From contig NZ_JBHUEE010000002.1 of NCBI RefSeq assembly GCF_042680605.1, forward strand, positions 496,001 through 560,000: a stretch of 64,000 nucleotides of DNA, given 5' to 3'. The stretch comes from Allobogoriella deserti (lineage in GTDB: Bacteria; Actinomycetota; Actinomycetes; Actinomycetales; Actinomycetaceae). The notes beneath the pieces are model-generated. The model was not told the origin of the DNA. It saw only the letters and a list, made by a program, of their open reading frames with translations, and ran no database searches. A program made the translations under genes and the position numbers. Below are positions 60,253 through 64,000 of the stretch, in pieces. The first letter of the stretch is position 1. Each line of letters starts with the position of its first letter.

Positions 60253-61407
60253 ATGGCTCTCGTCGCGGGGTGTGAACCCGTCCGTCCGACCGCCGGCGTC
60301 GTCGGCGTGATCACGGCCGTCGTCGGTGTGCTGGGCGGGCTGACGCTCCTCGCCGAGCAGCACCCGGGTGGGCCGCTCGCCCAGGATGTGCTCGACGTGG
60401 GGGTTCTGGTCGTGGCGACGGCGGCGGTGCCGCTGCTGTGGGTCGGTGCGCTGCCGGCGGCGATCGGCCTGGCACTACTGGCGGCGGTCTCGCCCGTCGC
60501 CACGCCCGCCTCGACCGTCGCACTGGTGTGGGTGGCTCGGAGCCGGCCGCTTGCCACGGCGGCGGTGGTGGCGGCGGTCGGCATCGGGACGCACCTCCTG
60601 CGCGGGTTGTGGCGGCCGGTGGCCGACCTGCCGACGCTGTGGTGGGTGGTGCTGGTGGTTCTCGCGCACGCGGCCCTGCTCAGCTGGGGCGCGCTCGGGC
60701 GGAGCCGGGCCATGGTGATGGCGGCGCTGCGGGAGCGGGCACGCCGCGCCGAGGACGACCGGGACCGGGCGGTGGCCGCCGCGCGTACGCAGGAGCGGTC
60801 GCGGATCGCGCGCGAGATGCACGATGTGCTCGCGCACCGGCTCTCGCTGCTCGCCACCTACGCCGGCGCGCTCGAGTTCCGGCCCGACGCCCCGCCGGAT
60901 CAGGTCGCCCGCGCAGCGGCCGTGGTACGAGGCGGCGTGCACCAGGCGTTGGACGAACTGCGTGAGGTGATCGGGCTGCTGCGGTACGAGCCGACGGCAG
61001 AGAGCGGCGCTGTCCCGGCCCCGCCGCTCGGCCTGGACGGGCTGTCCCGCCTGGCGCAGGAGAGCGAGGCGGCCGGGTCCGCCGTCGAACTGGACGTGCG
61101 CGTACCGGATCAGGTGCCGGGGCTGCTCGGCAGGACCGTCTACCGCGTGGTGCAGGAAGGGCTGACCAACGCGCGCAAGCACGCGCCGGGGCGGCCGGTG
61201 AGCGTGCTCGTGGACGGCTCCGCGGACGACGGCGTCGAGGTCACCGTGTCGAACACCGTCCCGGAGGTGGCGCCGGCCGGTCCGCCGGGTTCGGGCACGG
61301 GCCTGGTGGGGTTGACCGAGCGGGTCGAGCTCCTCGGCGGTCGGCTGCACCACGGCGTCCGCACCGGGCGGTTCACGCTCGCGGCGTGGCTACCATGGCC
61401 GACGTGA
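60253..61407 (+). CDS. Two-component sensor histidine kinase (NarL/HisKA_3 type)
   Basis: A 384-residue membrane kinase. The N-terminal half (residues about 12-150) has four to five membrane spans and no large extracellular loop, so the signal is probably sensed in the membrane. The dimerisation/phosphorylation motif is RIAREMHDVLAHRLSLLATY near 185-204 (His in MHDV). The ATP-binding domain has an N-box in YRVVQEGLTNARKHAPG near 300 and a G-box in GTGLVGLTERVELLGG near 350. It overlaps the response regulator gene by 13 bases. Confidence 0.94.
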   Translation: MALVAGCEPVRPTAGVVGVITAVVGVLGGLTLLAEQHPGGPLAQDVLDVGVLVVATAAVPLLWVGALPAAIGLALLAAVSPVATPASTVALVWVARSRPLATAAVVAAVGIGTHLLRGLWRPVADLPTLWWVVLVVLAHAALLSWGALGRSRAMVMAALRERARRAEDDRDRAVAAARTQERSRIAREMHDVLAHRLSLLATYAGALEFRPDAPPDQVARAAAVVRGGVHQALDELREVIGLLRYEPTAESGAVPAPPLGLDGLSRLAQESEAAGSAVELDVRVPDQVPGLLGRTVYRVVQEGLTNARKHAPGRPVSVLVDGSADDGVEVTVSNTVPEVAPAGPPGSGTGLVGLTERVELLGGRLHHGVRTGRFTLAAWLPWPT

Positions 61408-62051
61408 CCACCCGGGTGCTCGTGGTCGACGACGACCCGCTGGTCCGGGCGGGGCTGACCATGATGCTCGACGGCGCGGACGGCATCGCCGTCGTCGGTG
61501 AGGCCTCCGACGGCGACGAGGTGCCGGCGCTGCTGGACAGGCACCCGGTGGACGTCGTCCTCATGGACCTACGGATGCCCCGGCTGGACGGCGTGCGCGC
61601 CACGGCGCGGCTGCGCGCCAGGGCCGGGGCACCGGAGGTCGTGGTGCTGACCACGTTCGACTCCGATGAGGAGATCCTCGGCGCGCTGCGCGCCGGAGCG
61701 AACGGGTTCCTGCTCAAGGACACCCCGCCGCAGCAGATCGCAGACGCCGTCCGGCGCGCGGCGCTGGGCGAGTCGATCCTCTCCCCCACGGTGACCCGGC
61801 GGCTCATCGATCACGCCGTCGACCACGGCGGTGTCGCCGCCCTGGCCCGGCGCCGGCTGGCCGGGCTCACCGAGCGCGAGCGAGAGGTGGTGCGCGCGAT
61901 CGGGCAGGGGCGCACGAACGCCGAGATCGCCGGTGAGCTCTTCCTCTCGCTCGCCACCGTCAAGGCCCACGTCTCCCAGATCCTGCTCAAGCTCGAGCTG
62001 TCCAACCGGACACAGGTGGCGCTGCTCGCGCACGATGCCGGCGAGGTGTGA
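61395..62051 (+). CDS. NarL/LuxR-family response regulator
   Basis: A 218-residue regulator. I start at the ATG 61395; a GTG three codons upstream is possible. The receiver domain has the acidic pair VVDDDPLVRAG near residue 9-18, the phospho-acceptor Asp in VVLMDLRMPRLDG near 56, LTTF (Thr) and LLKDTPPQ (Lys) near 105. The C-terminal LuxR-type helix-turn-helix is LTEREREVVRAIGQG and NAEIAGELFLSLATVKAHVS (about 158-200). It overlaps its kinase and probably binds the dyad at 60203-60218. Confidence 0.94.
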   Translation: MADVTTRVLVVDDDPLVRAGLTMMLDGADGIAVVGEASDGDEVPALLDRHPVDVVLMDLRMPRLDGVRATARLRARAGAPEVVVLTTFDSDEEILGALRAGANGFLLKDTPPQQIADAVRRAALGESILSPTVTRRLIDHAVDHGGVAALARRRLAGLTEREREVVRAIGQGRTNAEIAGELFLSLATVKAHVSQILLKLELSNRTQVALLAHDAGEV

Positions 62052-62070
62052 CCGGGCTGAGCGGCGCCGC

Positions 62071-62433
62071 TCACGACGACCCGCCTTCCCGGCCGTCCAG
62101 CACCCGGGCCAGCTCGGCGTCGGTCAGCGAGACGAGCCGGCTCAGCTCGGACAGATCCTCCGGCGTGGGCGCGTGGTCCTCGCGCAGCCGATCGGCGAGC
62201 CGGCCGGCCGCGAGGGCCAGGCGACGCGCGCCGAGCATGCGGCTCGCGCCGTCGATGTTGATGAGCAGGTTGTGCGCCCGGTCGAGATGGCGCTCCGCCA
62301 CGGCGGTCCGCAGGGCGGCCAGTCGCTCGACGACGGCGGTGCGGTAACGCTCGGCGAACTCCTGGGCGGCCTTCCGGCCGATGTCCCGGGCAAGCCGGTC
62401 CAGCACGGCCGGATCGACCAGGGGCTCGGGCAC
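62071..62433 (-). CDS. Hpt-domain-like protein
   Basis: A protein of 120 residues from a GTG at 62433 with GGAGG 4 bases upstream; a TTG at 62538 would add 35 residues of low-complexity sequence. It is an all-helical protein with a histidine-phosphotransfer-like motif (DRAHNLLINIDGASRMLGAR), where the His is followed by a slightly longer, non-canonical loop instead of the usual AHxLKGxxxxxG. It may relay phosphate to or from a response regulator. It lies convergent with the NarL-type regulator gene, separated by 19 bases. Hpt assignment is tentative. Confidence 0.6.
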   Translation of the reverse strand: MPEPLVDPAVLDRLARDIGRKAAQEFAERYRTAVVERLAALRTAVAERHLDRAHNLLINIDGASRMLGARRLALAAGRLADRLREDHAPTPEDLSELSRLVSLTDAELARVLDGREGGSS

Positions 62434-62631
62434 GACTCCTCCGACGGCCGGGACGGTGCCGGCCGACGGTGCCTCCGCGGCCGGTGCGGATGGTCGCCGG
62501 AGTCCGCGGATTCCGCCTTTTCCGTACGCCCACGGCAAGTCTTGGGCGCGAGCTTCAAGGCCGACCTCAAGACGGCGCAGCTTTCCGGCAGGTGTTCTTG
62601 AGGTTCTTGAGGTTGCAGGTCTGCGAACGCG

Positions 62632-62664
62632 CCGCGCGGGCCGCCGTGGTGGCGGCCCGCGCGG
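62632..62664. terminator. Perfect 14-base-pair hairpin
   Basis: CCGCGCGGGCCGCC (62632-62645), loop GTGGT, and its exact complement (62651-62664). It lies 51 bases downstream of the stop of the conserved-TM-helix protein gene at 62716 (minus strand), in the 282-base stretch up to the Hpt-like gene that otherwise shows no gene. No long T-run, as is common for actinobacterial terminators. Confidence 0.8.
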
Positions 62665-62715
62665 ATCGGGTCAGGACGGCGACCGAGCAGGGTGCCGGTG
62701 GTCGCCGTCGCCGGT

Positions 62716-63480
62716 TCAGGCCTGCGGCCCGGACGGATAGCCCGGCGCGCCGGACCCCGGTCCTTCCGCAGCCGGCGGCTGGGTGCCGGCCTGCGACGTC
62801 GTCGGCTGTTGACCGGCCGGGGCGGCGGCCGCACTGAACTTGTCGTACACGGCCGGCCAGAACCGGTCCTTGGCCGCCCAGACTCCACCGACGCCGAACT
62901 TGATCACCAGGATCAGGCCCAGGGAGCCGATGAGAACGCTGAACAAGGTGTCCACGATGCTCTGCGCCACGCCGACCTGGTCGACAGCGGCGAAGACACC
63001 GATGACCCAGATCGCGGCGACGACGAGGTTGAGGATGAGGTTCCCCGCCGGTAGGCGCACGATCGCGTTGCCGAACAGCGTCTTGACCGCGTTGGCCACC
63101 GCTCCGGTGATCACCACGATCACCAGGGCCACGAAGATCTGTGGCAGCAGCGCCACGAGACCGTTGAGGACGTCCTGGACGGCCTGTAGGCCGAGGACGT
63201 CGATGGCGAGCTGGAGTGCGATCAGGATGATCGCGTAGTAGAGGATCTTCGCGAGCAGCTTGGCCCCGTCACCGAACCCGGCACGCTGCAGCGGACCGGC
63301 GATCCCGGCACGTTGGAGGAGCTGGTCGACCCGGACCGCCCTGAGCACCCGGACGACGGCGCCCTCGAGCACCTTGGCGATGATCCATCCGATGAGGAGG
63401 ATGACGAGGGCTGCGAGCAGCCTCGGGATGAACTCGATGAAGCCTCCCAGGGTGTCCTGGAGACTCTGCGTGAGGTCCAT
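62716..63480 (-). CDS. Conserved-TM-helix (mechanosensitive-channel-like) membrane protein
   Basis: A 254-residue protein with five hydrophobic helices; its repeating pattern is that of the conserved TM helix family related to small mechanosensitive channels (LAALVILLIGWIIAKVLEG near residue 22, AKLLAKILYYAIILIALQLA near 72, LVIVVITGAVANAVKTLFG near 120). A Pro/Gly-rich C-terminal tail of about 35 residues is probably disordered. No MscS beta domain is visible. A role in relieving osmotic stress is possible but not shown. Confidence 0.8.
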   Translation of the reverse strand: MDLTQSLQDTLGGFIEFIPRLLAALVILLIGWIIAKVLEGAVVRVLRAVRVDQLLQRAGIAGPLQRAGFGDGAKLLAKILYYAIILIALQLAIDVLGLQAVQDVLNGLVALLPQIFVALVIVVITGAVANAVKTLFGNAIVRLPAGNLILNLVVAAIWVIGVFAAVDQVGVAQSIVDTLFSVLIGSLGLILVIKFGVGGVWAAKDRFWPAVYDKFSAAAAPAGQQPTTSQAGTQPPAAEGPGSGAPGYPSGPQA

Positions 63481-63586
63481 GCGTATGCATTCCTTTCACA
63501 TGTCGAGCGAAAGGCCCCCCTGCTGGGCCACGTTGCCCGCCAGACCATAGGGCAGATCCGGCGTTGTGGCCAACATCACGTGCTGG

Positions 63587-63874
63587 TCAGACGCTGATCC
63601 ACCGTCCGCCGCGGCGCAGCGTCACGCCTGGCGCACCGACCTCCGCGAGGCGAGCCGCAGTCTCGTGGACCACCGCGGCGATGCGGTGCGCCTCGCCGTC
63701 GTCAGCGGCGGTGTAGCGCACGCGGATCCGGGCCTGACCGGCCCGGACACCGACGTCTTTGGCCTCGACCGTCGTGGTTTCTGCCGCCGCACCGGCGGCT
63801 GCGGGAAGCAACTCCTCCGGCGCGACGCCGGGAGCCAGCAGCCCCACCGTCATCTCGACGCGGTAGGAGGGCAC
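63587..63874 (-). CDS. Small conserved-looking protein of unknown function
   Basis: A 95-residue protein from a GTG at 63874 which directly follows the TGA of the isomerase gene (TGAGGTG). It is soluble, alpha/beta in character (MPSYRVEMTVGLLAPGVAPE; VRAGQARIRVRYTAADDGEA), and ends in a strand-rich RGGRWISV. The tight spacing suggests it is translated with the upstream AGE-family isomerase. I recognise no family. Confidence 0.6.
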   Translation of the reverse strand: MPSYRVEMTVGLLAPGVAPEELLPAAAGAAAETTTVEAKDVGVRAGQARIRVRYTAADDGEAHRIAAVVHETAARLAEVGAPGVTLRRGGRWISV

Positions 63875-63875
63875 C

Positions 63876-64000
63876 TCAGGCGTCGAGCAGCCCGGCCGCG
63901 AGGGCCGGTGCGATCGCCGGGGAGAGTGGCAGGCGCGGGATGAGGGTCGCCTGCAACGAGTGATAGATGTCCGGCTTACCGGACCAGGTCTTCGCCGAGG
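63876..64000 (-). CDS. C-terminal end of an AGE-family isomerase/epimerase (truncated by window edge)
   Basis: The last 40 residues and stop codon of a minus-strand gene that enters from the right edge. The sequence TWSGKPDIYHSLQATLIPRL followed by PLSPAIAPALAAGLLDA is typical of the C terminus of AGE-family aldose-ketose isomerases such as YihS. The frame is open to base 64000. It would be the second AGE-family protein in the window, unrelated in position to the one at 831-2069. Substrate cannot be inferred. Confidence 0.7.
   Translation of the reverse strand, partial: SAKTWSGKPDIYHSLQATLIPRLPLSPAIAPALAAGLLDA

Noticed and set aside
1..64000. CRISPR arrays, transposases, integrases or attachment sites
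   Set aside because: No regularly spaced repeats, mobile-element genes or tRNA-flanked direct repeats were seen, despite the composition change near 15.7 kb.

Overview
The window comes from a high-GC actinobacterium, probably of the order Micrococcales. The evidence is dense ATGA/GTGA gene overlaps, frequent GTG and TTG starts, a class E sortase, LPDTG wall proteins, a DUF2530 protein, a DUF4012 protein next to an exopolysaccharide locus, and PadR, MarR, Rrf2, IclR and NarL-type regulators. I saw no tRNA, rRNA, CRISPR array, transposase or phage gene. Genus-level placement is not possible by eye.

Layout. (1) 0-6 kb, plus strand: an amino-sugar operon with an SSS symporter cut by the left edge, an AGE-family epimerase, a NagB-like deaminase, a SIS isomerase, NagA and a ceramidase-family protein, almost all joined by 4-base overlaps. 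(2) 6-15.8 kb: a minus-strand set of BenE-type transporter, acyl-CoA ligase, three-part molybdenum hydroxylase (with an unusual [2Fe-2S]-SRPBCC fusion) and crotonase. A PadR regulator and an alpha/beta hydrolase are divergent from it. The gene content matches the 2-furoate (hmf) pathway best, by inference. (3) 15.8-37.8 kb: a visibly less GC-rich exopolysaccharide locus with Wzx flippase, Wzy polymerase, Wzc-type tyrosine autokinase, initiating sugar-phosphate transferase, several glycosyltransferases, UDP-glucose dehydrogenase, O-acyltransferase, a Tat-exported family 8 polysaccharide lyase and four sulfotransferases. It is interrupted at 29.7-32.6 kb by an MFS/MarR pair and a class E sortase cluster. 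(4) 37.9-45.0 kb: CysQ, CysN, CysD, an APS kinase, a TauE/SafE carrier, another glycosyltransferase and a fifth sulfotransferase. (5) 45.2-52.2 kb: LPDTG proteins, a DUF4012 protein, a low-molecular-weight tyrosine phosphatase, a purine permease, a CAP-domain lipoprotein and an Rrf2 regulator. (6) 52.3-59.5 kb: a minus-strand catabolic set (ThDP enzyme, NitT/TauT-type ABC importer, amidohydrolase, IclR regulator). (7) 59.6-64 kb: a DUF6069 protein, a NarL-type two-component system, an Hpt-like protein, a conserved-TM-helix membrane protein, a small protein and the end of a second AGE-family isomerase.

The most interesting reading is that regions 3 and 4 form one system for a sulfated, uronic-acid-containing surface polysaccharide, a bacterial analogue of a glycosaminoglycan. 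Ugd would supply UDP-glucuronate. CysD/CysN and the APS kinase would make PAPS, five sulfotransferases would use it, and CysQ would remove the PAP by-product. The Wzx/Wzy/Wzc machinery with the tyrosine phosphatase would assemble and export the polymer, and the PL8 lyase would cut it. This is inferred from gene content; the sequence does not show the polymer structure.
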